Below are positions 26,431 through 37,950 of a stretch of 64,000 nucleotides of DNA, one piece after another. The stretch is from the NCBI GenBank assembly GCA_035523875.1, contig DATKPY010000016.1, positions 62,001-126,000 of the forward strand, read 5' to 3'. Position 1 is the stretch's first letter. Each line of letters starts with the position of its first letter. The stretch is from JASHUC01 sp035523875 (GTDB lineage: Bacteria > Pseudomonadota > Gammaproteobacteria > Steroidobacterales > Steroidobacteraceae). Below the pieces are notes generated by a model, which ran no database searches, was not told where the DNA came from, and saw nothing but the letters and a program-made list of their open reading frames with translations. A program made the translations under genes and the position numbers.

Positions 26431-27882
26431 GTGCAGCTGACGGACGAGAGCCTGCTGCGCACGCGCTCCTACGTCGCCGGCCGTTGGATCGAGGCCGACG
26501 GCGGCGCGACGCTCACGGTCGTGAACCCCGCGACGGGACGCGCGCTCGGCACCGTTCCCCGCATGGGCTGCGCGGAGACGCGTCGTGCCATCGATGCCGC
26601 CGCTCAGGCGTTTCCCGCCTGGGCGCGCCGCACGGCGAAGGAGCGCGCCGCGATCCTGCGCCGCTGGCACGATCTGATGCTCGCGAACCGCGAGGATCTC
26701 GCGACCCTCATGACGGCCGAGCAGGGCAAGCCGCTCGCCGAGGCGCGCGGCGAGGTGGGCTACGCGGCGGCCTTCATCGAGTGGTTCGCCGAGGAGGGCA
26801 AGCGACTCTACGGCGATGTGATCCCGGGCCACCAGAGCGACAAGCGCCTGCTCGTGATCCGCCAGCCGATCGGGGTGGTGGCGGCCGTGACGCCGTGGAA
26901 CTTCCCCGCCGCGATGATCACGCGCAAGGCGGGACCCGCGCTCGCATCCGGCTGCACGCTCGTCGTCAAGCCCGCCTCGCAAACACCCTACTCGGCGCTC
27001 GCGATGGCCGAGCTCGCCCACCGGGCGGGCGTTCCCGCGGGCGTGCTCAACGTCGTGACCGGCGATGCGAGTGCGATCGGGACGGAGATGACCTCCAATC
27101 CGCGCGTGCGCAAGCTCACATTCACCGGCTCGACCGAGATCGGCAAGCGGCTGATGGCGCAGTGCGCGGGCACGATCAAGAAGATCTCCCTCGAGCTCGG
27201 CGGCAATGCGCCGTTCATCGTGTTTGCCGATGCCGACCTCGATGCCGCGGTCGAGGGCGCAATCGCGAGCAAGTACCGCAACACCGGCCAGACCTGCGTG
27301 TGCGCCAATCGTCTGCTCGTCGAGGACTCGGTGTACGAGGCCTTCGCTCAGAAGCTCATTGCCGCCGTCGGGCGACTGCGGGTCGGCGATGGCCTGGAGG
27401 GCGAGACCGAGCAGGGGCCCCTGATCGACACGAAGGCGCTCGCGAAGGTCGAGGAGCACTTGGCCGATGCGGTCGCGAAGGGCGCTCGGATCGCCTGCGG
27501 CGGCAAGCGCCACCGCTTGGGCGGCACGTTCTTCGAGCCCACGGTGATCACGAACGTCCAGCCGAACATGCTGGTCGCGCGCGAGGAGACCTTCGGGCCG
27601 GTGGCTCCGCTCTTTCGCTTCGGGAGCGAGGAGGATGCCGTCCGGATGGCGAACGACACCGAGTTCGGGCTCGCCGCGTACTTCTACACTCGCGACCTTG
27701 CGCGCACCTGGCGCGTGGGCGAGGCGCTCGAATACGGCATCGTCGGGGTGAACACCGGGATCATCTCCACCGAGGTCGCGCCCTTCGGCGGCATGAAGGA
27801 GTCCGGGATCGGCCGCGAGGGCTCGAGGTACGGCATTCTCGATTACACCGAGATCAAGTATCTGTGCGTGGGCGGGGTGTGA
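26431..27882 (+). CDS. gabD: Succinate-semialdehyde dehydrogenase family (NADP+)
   Basis: 483 residues from a GTG with TGGAG 6-7 bp upstream. An aldehyde dehydrogenase: NAD(P)-binding TPWNFPAAM, catalytic Glu in LELGGNAP, catalytic Cys in NTGQTCVCANR. The C-terminal PFGGMKESGIGREGS and DYTEIKYLCVGG match GabD closely. It would oxidise succinate semialdehyde to succinate; specificity among short semialdehydes is inferred. Ends 1 bp before the ferrochelatase start. Confidence 0.88.
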   Translation: MQLTDESLLRTRSYVAGRWIEADGGATLTVVNPATGRALGTVPRMGCAETRRAIDAAAQAFPAWARRTAKERAAILRRWHDLMLANREDLATLMTAEQGKPLAEARGEVGYAAAFIEWFAEEGKRLYGDVIPGHQSDKRLLVIRQPIGVVAAVTPWNFPAAMITRKAGPALASGCTLVVKPASQTPYSALAMAELAHRAGVPAGVLNVVTGDASAIGTEMTSNPRVRKLTFTGSTEIGKRLMAQCAGTIKKISLELGGNAPFIVFADADLDAAVEGAIASKYRNTGQTCVCANRLLVEDSVYEAFAQKLIAAVGRLRVGDGLEGETEQGPLIDTKALAKVEEHLADAVAKGARIACGGKRHRLGGTFFEPTVITNVQPNMLVAREETFGPVAPLFRFGSEEDAVRMANDTEFGLAAYFYTRDLARTWRVGEALEYGIVGVNTGIISTEVAPFGGMKESGIGREGSRYGILDYTEIKYLCVGGV

Positions 27883-27883
27883 A

Positions 27884-28957
27884 TTGCGCTACGTGAGCTC
27901 CCCGGATTTCCGTCACGACGGCGCCGAGCGCATCGGCGTCGCGCTCGTCAACACCGGCACGCCCGAATCCACCTCGGTGCGCGACCTGCGGCGCTTTCTC
28001 GCACGCTTCCTGAGCGATCCTCGGGTCGTGGAGCTGCCGCGCGCCCTGTGGCTTCCGGTGCTGCACGGGCTGGTGCTGCGCACCCGGCCGCGCCGTTCGG
28101 CGCGCAAGTACGCCCGCATCTGGACTGCGGCAGGCTCACCGCTCCTCGTCCTGTCGCAGGAGCTGCGCACGAGACTGAAGAGCACGCTCGCCGAGCGCGT
28201 GCTCGCACCCTTCTCGCTCGAGCTCGCGATGCTCTACTCGCGCCCCTCCGTGCCGGAGGCCCTCGAGCGGCTGCGCGCGGCCGGCGCGCAACGTCTGCTC
28301 GTGCTGCCGCTCTTTCCGCAGTACTGCGGCGCCTCCACCGGCTCGGTGTACGACCAGGTGACGGCGGAGCTGCGTCGCTGGCGCTGGCTCCCGGAGCTGC
28401 GCTTCATCGCCGAGTACCACGACTATCCGGGCTACATCGAGGCGCTGCGCACGAGCGTGCAGCAGCACTGGGAGATGCACGGGCGCACGCGCCACCTGCT
28501 CTTCTCCTTCCACGGCGTGCCCGAGCACTACTTCCATCGGGGCGATCCGTACTTCTGCAAGTGCCAGAAGACTGCGCGGCTGCTCGCGGAGGAGCTGCTG
28601 CTCGAGGAGCAGGAGTGGTCGGTGAGCTTCCAGTCGCGCGTGGGCCCCGCCAAGTGGCTCAAGCCCTACACGAGCGAGGTGATGCGCGAGCTTCCCGCCC
28701 GCGGCATCGACGAGGTCACCGTGGTGTGTCCCGGCTTCGCGCTCGATTGCCTCGAGACACTCGATGAGATCGCGCACGAGAATCGCGAGGTCTTTCTCGC
28801 CGCAGGCGGTCGTCGGTTCGATTACGTGCCGGCGCTCAACGCGCGCCCGGAGCATGCACACTTTCTCGCCGATCTCATCGCGCAGCACTGTCAGGGCTGG
28901 ACGCACGTGGAGCTCGGATTCCGCCCGGCGGGCGCACCCCGCGGCGCATCGGCCTGA
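27884..28957 (+). CDS. hemH: Ferrochelatase
   Basis: About 357 residues. It inserts Fe2+ into protoporphyrin IX, the last step of heme synthesis. Evidence: ALVNTGTPESTSVRDLRRFLARFLSD at the N-terminus, LPLFPQYCGASTGSVYDQV, active-site His in LLFSFHGVPEHYF, and VCPGFALDCLETLDEI. The start is either TTG at 27884 or GTG at 27893; neither has a strong ribosome-binding site, and the gene follows gabD almost without a gap. C-terminal cysteines for an iron-sulfur cluster are not seen. Confidence 0.93.
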   Translation: MRYVSSPDFRHDGAERIGVALVNTGTPESTSVRDLRRFLARFLSDPRVVELPRALWLPVLHGLVLRTRPRRSARKYARIWTAAGSPLLVLSQELRTRLKSTLAERVLAPFSLELAMLYSRPSVPEALERLRAAGAQRLLVLPLFPQYCGASTGSVYDQVTAELRRWRWLPELRFIAEYHDYPGYIEALRTSVQQHWEMHGRTRHLLFSFHGVPEHYFHRGDPYFCKCQKTARLLAEELLLEEQEWSVSFQSRVGPAKWLKPYTSEVMRELPARGIDEVTVVCPGFALDCLETLDEIAHENREVFLAAGGRRFDYVPALNARPEHAHFLADLIAQHCQGWTHVELGFRPAGAPRGASA

Positions 28958-28982
28958 GGCGCTGGCGGACATCGGGCGCGGC

Positions 28983-29702
28983 GTGCTCGGACGCTTCCAC
29001 GAGCTGAGCATTCCCACCCGGGACATCCGCGCCTCCGTCGAGTTCTACGAGCGGCTCGGCTTCACGCAGGCGCAGACCGGAGAGGTGTGGACACACCCCT
29101 ACGGGGTGCTCACCGACGGACGCGTTGCGCTCGGGCTCCACCAGCATCCCGGGCGCGGCACCGCGCTCACGTTCGTCCATCCGCAGATCGCCGAGCACAG
29201 CGTCGAGCTCGAGCGACGCGGCATGCGCTTCGCCTATCGCCGCATCGGCGCCGACATGTTCCACGAGATAGGGGTCCTCGGTCCGGACGGGGAGCTCCTC
29301 GTCGTGCTCGAGACGCGCACGTACTCGCCCTCCGACCGCAGCGAGCGCGAGCCCTCGCGCCTCGGCGAGTTCCGCGAGCTCACGCTTCCCGCCGCGGATC
29401 TCGAGGTCGCGCGCACCTTCTGGGAGCCGCTCGGATTCGTCTCCGTGGGCGAGTCGCGCGAGCCCTATCCGCGCCTCGCACTGACGAGCGACCATCTCAA
29501 TCTCGCTTTCCACCCGCGGCGCATGCTGGCGAGTCCGCTGCTCGTCTTCGGCGGCGAGTCGGTGCGTGCGCCCAGCGAGCGGCTGCGCGATCTTGGCATC
29601 GAGACGAGCAGCGCGCTGCCGCGCGAGCTCGATCCGCGGAGGAATGCGCTCATCGAGGCGCCGGAGGGGACGCTGCTTCTCGTGACCGAGGATCCGCAAG
29701 CC

Positions 29703-29720
<18 letters not shown>
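28983..29720 (+). CDS. Double-domain VOC (glyoxalase/dioxygenase-fold) protein
   Basis: 245 residues from a GTG. Two VOC modules: FHELSIPTRDIRASVEFYERLGF (about 5-115) and FRELTLPAADLEVARTFWEPLGF (about 125-235). Substrate and metal are not evident. Its last 18 bp overlap the 3' end of the convergent acs gene. Third VOC protein in the window. Confidence 0.7.
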
Positions 29721-31889
<2,169 letters not shown>

Positions 31890-31953
31890 GGCCGTGATCC
31901 GCCTCTCCAGACGCGAGTGCTCCGGCCGCTACGGTAGCAGAAAGCGTGCGTGC

Positions 31954-32856
31954 TCAGATTCCGGTTTCGGGCGCGTATGACTGCGCGAGCCGCTCGACCT
32001 GCCTGCGCAGCAGCGCTCCGAAGCCCTGGCGGTCGAAGAACCCCGCGAGCGCGCCCAAGTCGGGCGCGCGCCGCCGCAGCGCCTCGCGCGGCAGATCGAG
32101 CGGCACGTCGCACGCGATCGCAGTGAGCCGCCGCGCGAGGTAGGCCGCCTCGCGATGCGCGAGGAGGCGTGCGCGCACGCTCGAGGCGCCCCGGAGCTTC
32201 AGGCCCTCCACCCGATCGATCCCGTCGTAGAGCTCATCGAGGCCGGCGAACTCGCGCATCAGCACCGATGCGGTCTTGGGACCGATGCCGGGGACGCCCG
32301 GAATGTTGTCCACCGCATCGCCCGTGAGAGCGAGGTAGTCCGCGAAGCGCTCGGGCGCCACGCCGAAGCGGCGCTCGACTTCCCCGTAGGAGAGCGGGTC
32401 GCGCCCGGCGTAGTCCCAGAGCACGTCCCCCTCGCGAACGAGCTGCGCGAAATCCTTATCCCGCGTGATCAGCGTCGCGCGCACGCCCTCGACGCGCATC
32501 CGCGCGACGAGGCTCCCGATCAAGTCGTCCGCCTCGTAGTCGCAGCTCCTCACTGCGGCGACCCCGGCGAGCGCGCAGAACTCGAAGCACCGCTCGAGCT
32601 GCAGCGCGAGCCCCGGCGGCGCGGGCTCGCGGTTCGCCTTGTAGGGTGGGTAGATGCGATTGCGGAAGCAGGAGGACAGGCTCTGGTCGAAGGCGACGGC
32701 CATGAGCGCCGGCTGCGCCCGCTCCATCAGATCGCAGAGGAAGCGCGCGAAGCCGAACACCGCATGGGTCTGCTCGCCGTCCCGGTCCACCATCTCCGGG
32801 GGCAGGGAGTAATAGGCCCGGAAGACGTAGACCGACGCGTCGACGAGAAAGATCAA
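31954..32856 (-). CDS. 5'-3' exonuclease / flap endonuclease-like (PolI N-terminal domain family)
   Basis: 300 residues. Metal-binding acidic residues of the PIN/FEN fold are visible: LVDASVY, AFDQ, CDYEADDLIG, ITRDKDF and TGDAVDNIPGVPGIGPKTA (the last also forms the H3TH motif). Stand-alone size matches Xni/ExoIX-type or separately encoded 5' nucleases, but the full set of acidic ligands argues for activity. It processes 5' flaps in replication and repair. 6 bp downstream of the HNH gene. Confidence 0.88.
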   Translation of the reverse strand: MIFLVDASVYVFRAYYSLPPEMVDRDGEQTHAVFGFARFLCDLMERAQPALMAVAFDQSLSSCFRNRIYPPYKANREPAPPGLALQLERCFEFCALAGVAAVRSCDYEADDLIGSLVARMRVEGVRATLITRDKDFAQLVREGDVLWDYAGRDPLSYGEVERRFGVAPERFADYLALTGDAVDNIPGVPGIGPKTASVLMREFAGLDELYDGIDRVEGLKLRGASSVRARLLAHREAAYLARRLTAIACDVPLDLPREALRRRAPDLGALAGFFDRQGFGALLRRQVERLAQSYAPETGI

Positions 32857-32862
32857 GCGAGC

Positions 32863-33537
32863 TCAGGCGAGCCAGCGCTGGATGCGGTCGTGCAGCGGGC
32901 TGCTGCGCGGAAAATGCGCGAGCAGATACTCCATCTGGTCGGCGAGCACGCGGCGGCCCTTGAGGAAGATGTACTCGGCGTAGGTCGGGGTGAACGGCAC
33001 CGCGATCAGCTGCATCTTCGCCTGTTCGGGCGTGCGCGAGGCCTTCTGGTTATTGCAGCGCCGGCAGGCCGCGACGACGTTCGTCCAGCTATCGAGGCCC
33101 CCTTGACTGAACGGGCGGATGTGATCGCGCGACAGCTCGCGCGAGGGAAAGCGCATGCCGCAGTACATGCAGAGATACGCGTCGCGCCGGAACAGCGTCT
33201 GATTGTTGAGCGGCGGAACATAATCGTGGCGCGTGTTGCCGGGATTGCCGGTATGCCCGATCGTGGCGACGATCGAGCTCACCTTGAGCACGGTGCGGTG
33301 GCCCGTGCGCGCGTTCACCCCGCCGTAGAGCGAGTACAGGAGCGATCCGCAGCTATAGGCGACCTGCGCCTGGGTGTACAGTCGCGCCGCCTCGCGGTAA
33401 TCGATCCACTCGAGCGGCATGCCAGCCACGTCCGTGCGCAGGACGAGCTGGGAGAGCCCGCGCGCCGCCGGGGTGGCGACGATCCGCAGGTCGGAGTGGT
33501 AGCCGTGGTCGGCCTTGTCGAGATCGATGCCCAACAT
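32863..33537 (-). CDS. HNH endonuclease family protein
   Basis: 224 residues from the ATG at 33537; the open frame extends to a TTG at 33576. The zinc-coordinating CXXC pairs are CMYCGMRF and CRRCNNQK, and the HNH core is LSRDHIRPFSQGG with SWTNVV. Widely conserved chromosomal HNH proteins of this type have no known substrate. No methylase or restriction partner adjoins. The short gap to the exonuclease gene suggests a shared repair-type transcript, which is inference. Confidence 0.85.
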   Translation of the reverse strand: MLGIDLDKADHGYHSDLRIVATPAARGLSQLVLRTDVAGMPLEWIDYREAARLYTQAQVAYSCGSLLYSLYGGVNARTGHRTVLKVSSIVATIGHTGNPGNTRHDYVPPLNNQTLFRRDAYLCMYCGMRFPSRELSRDHIRPFSQGGLDSWTNVVAACRRCNNQKASRTPEQAKMQLIAVPFTPTYAEYIFLKGRRVLADQMEYLLAHFPRSSPLHDRIQRWLA

Positions 33538-33738
33538 CGGTGCTGTAAGATAAAGCAGCTTTGTGCAACAATTCAACGTTACAAGATCCTCATTTCACTG
33601 AAGTTTCCAAAATTGCGTCGCGGGTCGGCCACGACCGCGCGACGTGCGTGAGAGCGAGTTGCCGGCAAGAGCTGTGATTCTTGCCGCCGCGCTGAAAGCG
33701 CCATGGGCGTCTTTCGGCCATGAACGAGAGGCGCCGAC

Positions 33739-34872
33739 ATGCCAGTAACGATCGGCGCGCTCCGCGAGAGCGCGCCACAAGAGACCCGTGTGAGCCTGGT
33801 TCCCGAAGTGGTTCTCAAGCTCACGCAGAACGGGGCTCAAATCGTCATGGAGCACGGCGCCGGCGAGCGCGCGCGGTTCCCCGATGCGCTTTATAAGAAC
33901 GTCGCATGGCTCGACTCCGGCCGCGCGGTGCTCGAGCGCGCGGGCGTCGTTCTCACGGTGCAACCGCTCACGAGCGAGCAGATCGCCTGCCTGAAGCCCG
34001 GGGCGACCGTGATCGGATACCTGCAGCCCTATGCGCGGGATGCGGAGGTGCGCGCGCTGCGCGATGCGCGGATCACCAGCTTCGCGGTTGAGCTCATTCC
34101 GCGCATCTCGCGCGCGCAGTCGATGGATGCGCTCTCCTCGCAGGCGGCGATCGCCGGATACAAGGCCGTGCTCATCGCGGCCAACCAGCTGCCCAAGTTC
34201 CTTCCCATGCTGACCACGGCCGCAGGCACGATCCGGCCCGCGCAAGTGCTCGTGATCGGCGCTGGCGTCGCGGGCCTGCAGGCGATCGCCACCGCGCGAC
34301 GCCTCGGCGCGGTGGTCGAGGCGTACGACGTGCGCAGCGCGACCAAGGAGCAGGTGCGCTCGCTCGGCGCCAAGTTCGTCGACACGGGGGTGAGCGCCGA
34401 AGGCCAGGGCGGCTACGCGCGCGAGCTCACCGAGGAGGAGCGGCGCAAGCAGCAGGAGGTGCTCGATGCGCGCATCGCGGCGTCCGACGCCGTCATCACC
34501 ACGGCCTCGGTTCCGGGACGGCCGGCGCCGAAGATCGTGAGCCGCGCGGCCGTCGAGCGCATGCGTCCGGGCTCGGTGATCGTCGATGTGGCCGCCGAGC
34601 AGGGCGGCAACTGCGAGCTCACGCGCACCGGTGAGACCGTGGAGCATCAGGGCGTGAGCGTCGTGGGTCCGGTGAACCTGCCGGGCGCGCTCGCCTACAA
34701 CGCGAGCGAGATGTACGCGCGCAATCTGCTCAACTTTCTCCAGCCGGCACTGAAGCAGGGCGAGCTCGCAATCGACTGGAGCGACGAGGTGTTCGCGCAG
34801 GCGTGCCTGACGCACGACGGCGCGATCCGACACGAAGCGACCCGCAAGCGGGTGGAAGGCGGAGGCTCATGA
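33739..34872 (+). CDS. pntAA: NAD(P) transhydrogenase subunit alpha, part 1 (NAD-binding)
   Basis: 377 residues. Soluble domain I of the proton-translocating transhydrogenase: ALRESAPQETRVSLVPE at the start, the Rossmann loop LVIGAGVAGLQAIATA, and the RQD-loop region VEAYDVRSATKEQVRSLGAKFV. It binds NAD(H) and transfers hydride to NADP+ on PntB. Separate pntAA and pntAB genes are the three-gene arrangement found in many proteobacteria. ATG with GAGAGG 7 bp upstream; 4-bp overlap (ATGA) with pntAB. Confidence 0.95.
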   Translation: MPVTIGALRESAPQETRVSLVPEVVLKLTQNGAQIVMEHGAGERARFPDALYKNVAWLDSGRAVLERAGVVLTVQPLTSEQIACLKPGATVIGYLQPYARDAEVRALRDARITSFAVELIPRISRAQSMDALSSQAAIAGYKAVLIAANQLPKFLPMLTTAAGTIRPAQVLVIGAGVAGLQAIATARRLGAVVEAYDVRSATKEQVRSLGAKFVDTGVSAEGQGGYARELTEEERRKQQEVLDARIAASDAVITTASVPGRPAPKIVSRAAVERMRPGSVIVDVAAEQGGNCELTRTGETVEHQGVSVVGPVNLPGALAYNASEMYARNLLNFLQPALKQGELAIDWSDEVFAQACLTHDGAIRHEATRKRVEGGGS

Positions 34873-35171
34873 CTGGGATCGTTGCGCTCTACATCTTCAT
34901 GCTCGCGGCGTTCACGGGCTACGAGGTCATCTCGCGCGTGCCCGTGATCCTGCACACGCCGCTCATGTCGGGCTCGAACTTCGTGCATGGCATCGTGCTC
35001 GTCGGGGCGATGGTGGCGCTCGGCGCGGCGCACACGCCGCTCGAGAAGGCGATCGGCTTCGTGGGCGTGCTGCTCGCGGCCGGCAACGCGGTCGGCGGCT
35101 ACGTCGTGACCGAGAGAATGCTCGAGATGTTCAAGGCGAGCGGACGCGCCGGCCGGGGATCCCACGGATGA
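34869..35171 (+). CDS. pntAB: NAD(P) transhydrogenase subunit alpha, part 2 (membrane)
   Basis: 100 residues. About three hydrophobic helices (IVALYIFMLAAFTGYEVI; FVHGIVLVGAMVALG; IGFVGVLLAAGNAVGGYVV) form the alpha-subunit part of the membrane proton channel. TPLMSGSNFVHGI is strongly conserved. A GGAGG lies just before the ATG. It overlaps pntAA and pntB by 4 bp each. Confidence 0.95.
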   Translation: MTGIVALYIFMLAAFTGYEVISRVPVILHTPLMSGSNFVHGIVLVGAMVALGAAHTPLEKAIGFVGVLLAAGNAVGGYVVTERMLEMFKASGRAGRGSHG

Positions 35172-36568
35172 GCGGCACTGCGGGCGGTGCGGCTTCGATG
35201 GCGCTCCTCATCCAGGGGAGCTACTTCGTCACCGCGTTCCTCTTCATCGTGGGCCTGAAGCGCATGAGCTCTCCGGTCACCGCGCGCAGCGGCATCCTGT
35301 GGGCCGGCGCCGGCATGCTGGTCGCCACGATCTTCACGTTCCTGTATCCGGGGATGACGAACTACCCGCTCATCGGCGCGGCAATCGTCGTGGGCGGCGT
35401 GATCGCATGGGTGAGCGGCAAGCGCGTCGCGATGACCAACATGCCGCAGATGATCGCGCTCTACAACGGCATGGGCGGCGGCGCGGCGGCCGCGATCGCG
35501 GCCGTGGAGCTCTACCGCGGCGAGTGGCACGGCTACGCGGCGTCCACCCTCGCAGTGGTCGGCGGAATCATCGGCACCGTTTCCTTCAGCGGGAGCCTCA
35601 TCGCCTTCGGCAAGCTCCAGGGGCTCATCAACCGCTCGTTGCGCTTTCCCGGCCAGCAGCTCATCAACCTCATCATTCTTGCGGGCGCCCTGGGACTCGG
35701 CGGCGCGGTCGCCTCGCAGCTCGACGCCACGCCGGCCGTTGTCACGAGCTTCTTCGCACTCGCTCTGGTGCTCGGGGTGACGATGACCCTGCCGATCGGC
35801 GGGGCCGACATGCCGGTCGTCATCTCGCTCTACAACGCGCTCACGGGACTTGCGGTCGGCTTCGAGGGCTTCGTGCTCAACAACGCCGCGATGATCATCG
35901 CCGGCACCGTGGTCGGATCGGCCGGCACGCTCCTCACGCAGCTCATGGCGAAGGCGATGAACCGCTCCCTCGGGAACGTGCTGTTCTCCGGATTCGGCGA
36001 CACCGGCGGCGCGCCGAGCGGTGAGGTCACCGGAAGCTTGAAGCCGATCGAGGCGCCCGATGTGGGCGTCATGCTCGCCTTCGCGCAGAAAGTGATCGTG
36101 GTGCCGGGCTACGGGATGGCGGTCGCGCAGGCTCAGCACAAGATCTGGGAGCTCTGCCAGCTGCTCATCGACCGCGGCGTCACCGTGAAGTTCGCGATCC
36201 ATCCGGTCGCCGGGCGCATGCCCGGTCACATGAACGTGCTCCTCGCCGAGGCGGGCGTGCCCTACGATCTGATCGCGGATCTCGATGAGATCAACGCGGA
36301 ATTCGAGACGGCGGACGTGGCGCTCATCATCGGCGCGAACGATGTCGTGAACCCCGTCGCCCGCACCGATAAGTCGAGCCCGATCTACGGCATGCCGATC
36401 CTGAATGCCGACAAGGCGAAGAACGTGATCGTGATCAAGCGCGGCCGCGGCGCCGGATTCTCAGGCATCGAGAATGCGCTCTTCTATCTCGACAACACGC
36501 GCATGCTCTACGGCGATGCGCAGAAGGTGGCGGGCGCGCTCATCCAGGCCATCAAGGCCGTCGATTAA
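35168..36568 (+). CDS. pntB: NAD(P) transhydrogenase subunit beta
   Basis: 466 residues. N-terminal membrane domain of about nine helices (LIQGSYFVTAFLFIVGLKRMSSP onward) and a C-terminal NADP(H)-binding domain III (VPGYGMAVAQAQHKIWEL, IHPVAGRMPGHMNVLLAEA, GANDVVNP, IKRGRGAGFSGIENALF). Together with PntAA/AB it uses proton-motive force to make NADPH, consistent with the NADPH- and glutathione-linked genes around it. Confidence 0.97.
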   Translation: MSGTAGGAASMALLIQGSYFVTAFLFIVGLKRMSSPVTARSGILWAGAGMLVATIFTFLYPGMTNYPLIGAAIVVGGVIAWVSGKRVAMTNMPQMIALYNGMGGGAAAAIAAVELYRGEWHGYAASTLAVVGGIIGTVSFSGSLIAFGKLQGLINRSLRFPGQQLINLIILAGALGLGGAVASQLDATPAVVTSFFALALVLGVTMTLPIGGADMPVVISLYNALTGLAVGFEGFVLNNAAMIIAGTVVGSAGTLLTQLMAKAMNRSLGNVLFSGFGDTGGAPSGEVTGSLKPIEAPDVGVMLAFAQKVIVVPGYGMAVAQAQHKIWELCQLLIDRGVTVKFAIHPVAGRMPGHMNVLLAEAGVPYDLIADLDEINAEFETADVALIIGANDVVNPVARTDKSSPIYGMPILNADKAKNVIVIKRGRGAGFSGIENALFYLDNTRMLYGDAQKVAGALIQAIKAVD

Positions 36569-36644
36569 CTCATACCGCATCGCGCTGGGCGACGCCGCTC
36601 GCAGGCATACCGCCGCTTCGCCCCATCCGACGGCGCACCCCTCG

Positions 36645-37361
36645 ATGAGCCTCGTCCTGTTTGACATCGACGGCACGCTCACGCATTCACAGTCGATCGA
36701 CTCCGAGCTGTACCTGCGCTCGCTCGCGGCCGTGTTCGGCTTCACGGAGATCCGCTCGGACTGGTCGGCCTATCGGCATACGACGGATTCGGGAATTCTC
36801 GCGGAGATCTTCGAGGAGCGCATGCAGCGTGCGCCGACGCCGCAGGAGGCGGCCGGATTTCGCGCGCACTTCGTCGGGGCGATCGCCGCGACGGCCGCGC
36901 GCGAGCCGTTCCGCGAGATCGCCGGCGCCGCGCGCATCCTGCACCGCCTCGCAGCGGAGGAGTCCCTCGGCATTGGCCTTGCGACCGGCGGCTTCGGCGA
37001 ATCGGCGCGCTGCAAGATGATGAGCGCCGGACTCGAGTACGACCGCTTCCCCGCCGCCTCGGCCGACGATGCCCTCGCCCGAATCGAGATCATGCGGCTC
37101 GCCGCCGAGCGGGTTCGCGCGCGCATGGGGCCGCGCTCCGGTTGCGGCTCCGAGCGGTTCGTCTACATCGGCGATGCGATCTGGGATGCCCGCGCCTGCC
37201 GCGAGCTCGGCGTGCCGTTCATCGGGATCGCGCAGGGCAGCGCGGCCGATGCATTGGTGCGTGCGGGGGCGAGGGCGGTATTTGCGGACTTTCGCGACGC
37301 GGATGCATTTTGCGCCGCGCTCACCGCGGCGCTTGCGCAAGCCGGCGCTCCGCTTCGATGA
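36645..37361 (+). CDS. HAD-superfamily hydrolase
   Basis: 238 residues. HAD motif I is LFDIDGTLTHSQ, motif II is the Gly-rich GLATGGFG (Thr), and the motif IV region is YIGDAIWDARACRELG. Probably a phosphatase of the phosphoglycolate-phosphatase-like group; substrate unknown. Its last 41 bp overlap the 3' end of the convergent pyrE. Confidence 0.85.
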   Translation: MSLVLFDIDGTLTHSQSIDSELYLRSLAAVFGFTEIRSDWSAYRHTTDSGILAEIFEERMQRAPTPQEAAGFRAHFVGAIAATAAREPFREIAGAARILHRLAAEESLGIGLATGGFGESARCKMMSAGLEYDRFPAASADDALARIEIMRLAAERVRARMGPRSGCGSERFVYIGDAIWDARACRELGVPFIGIAQGSAADALVRAGARAVFADFRDADAFCAALTAALAQAGAPLR

Positions 37362-37911
37362 GCTTCGGAAACTCGCTCTTGCGGTAAAGCGACAGCACCG
37401 GACAGTTGAAGTCCGCCTGCAAGCGCTCGCGGCCTCCGGCCTCCCGGTCGACGAGCGCGAGGATACCCACGAGCTCGTATCGAGCGGCGAGGAACTGCTC
37501 GCACGCCTTGCGCGTGGAGGATCCCGAGGTGATCACGTCGTCGAAGGCGACGATGCGCGTGCCTTCGGGGAGCTGGTTCTCGATGTAGTTGCGGGTGCCA
37601 TGCTTCTTTGGCTCCTTGCGCACGATGGAGGCATGGACGGTCGGTGCGCCGATCTGGGATGCGCGCATGGCGACCGCGGCGGAGACGAAGTCCGCACCCA
37701 TCGTGAGGCCCCCGATCGCGGTGGGAGCGACGGGAAGCGTGCGGATGAGCTCGATCAGCGCATCGGCAATCGCGGCGAGGATCTGTCCCTCGAGCATCGC
37801 CTTCTTGCAGTCGAAGTAGAAGTTCGACTTCTCGCCGGTGGCGAGCGTGTACTCGTGACCGAACTCGAGCGCGCGGTCTTCAATGAGATCACGCAGCACA
37901 TCGCGGTTCAT
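37321..37911 (-). CDS. pyrE: Orotate phosphoribosyltransferase
   Basis: 196 residues. It makes OMP from orotate and PRPP in pyrimidine synthesis. The PRPP-binding motif is RIVAFDDVITSGSST, the flexible-loop region is VRKEPKKHGT, and the C-terminal strand is CPVLSLYRKSEF. GGAGAGAGG lies directly before the ATG. The gene overlaps a HAD gene tail-to-tail by 41 bp, and both strands encode Leu-Ala-Gln-Ala across the same 12-bp palindrome GCTTGCGCAAGC (37331-37342). Confidence 0.95.
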   Translation of the reverse strand: MNRDVLRDLIEDRALEFGHEYTLATGEKSNFYFDCKKAMLEGQILAAIADALIELIRTLPVAPTAIGGLTMGADFVSAAVAMRASQIGAPTVHASIVRKEPKKHGTRNYIENQLPEGTRIVAFDDVITSGSSTRKACEQFLAARYELVGILALVDREAGGRERLQADFNCPVLSLYRKSEFPKLIEAERRLAQAPR

Positions 37912-37950
37912 CCTCTCTCCTCGCGGGGGGCTCGGCTCCGGCGCGCAAAA

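Noticed and set aside
32863..33537. Restriction-type or mobile HNH element
   Set aside because: No methyltransferase, integrase, inverted repeats or target duplication nearby; it looks like a resident chromosomal HNH family member.
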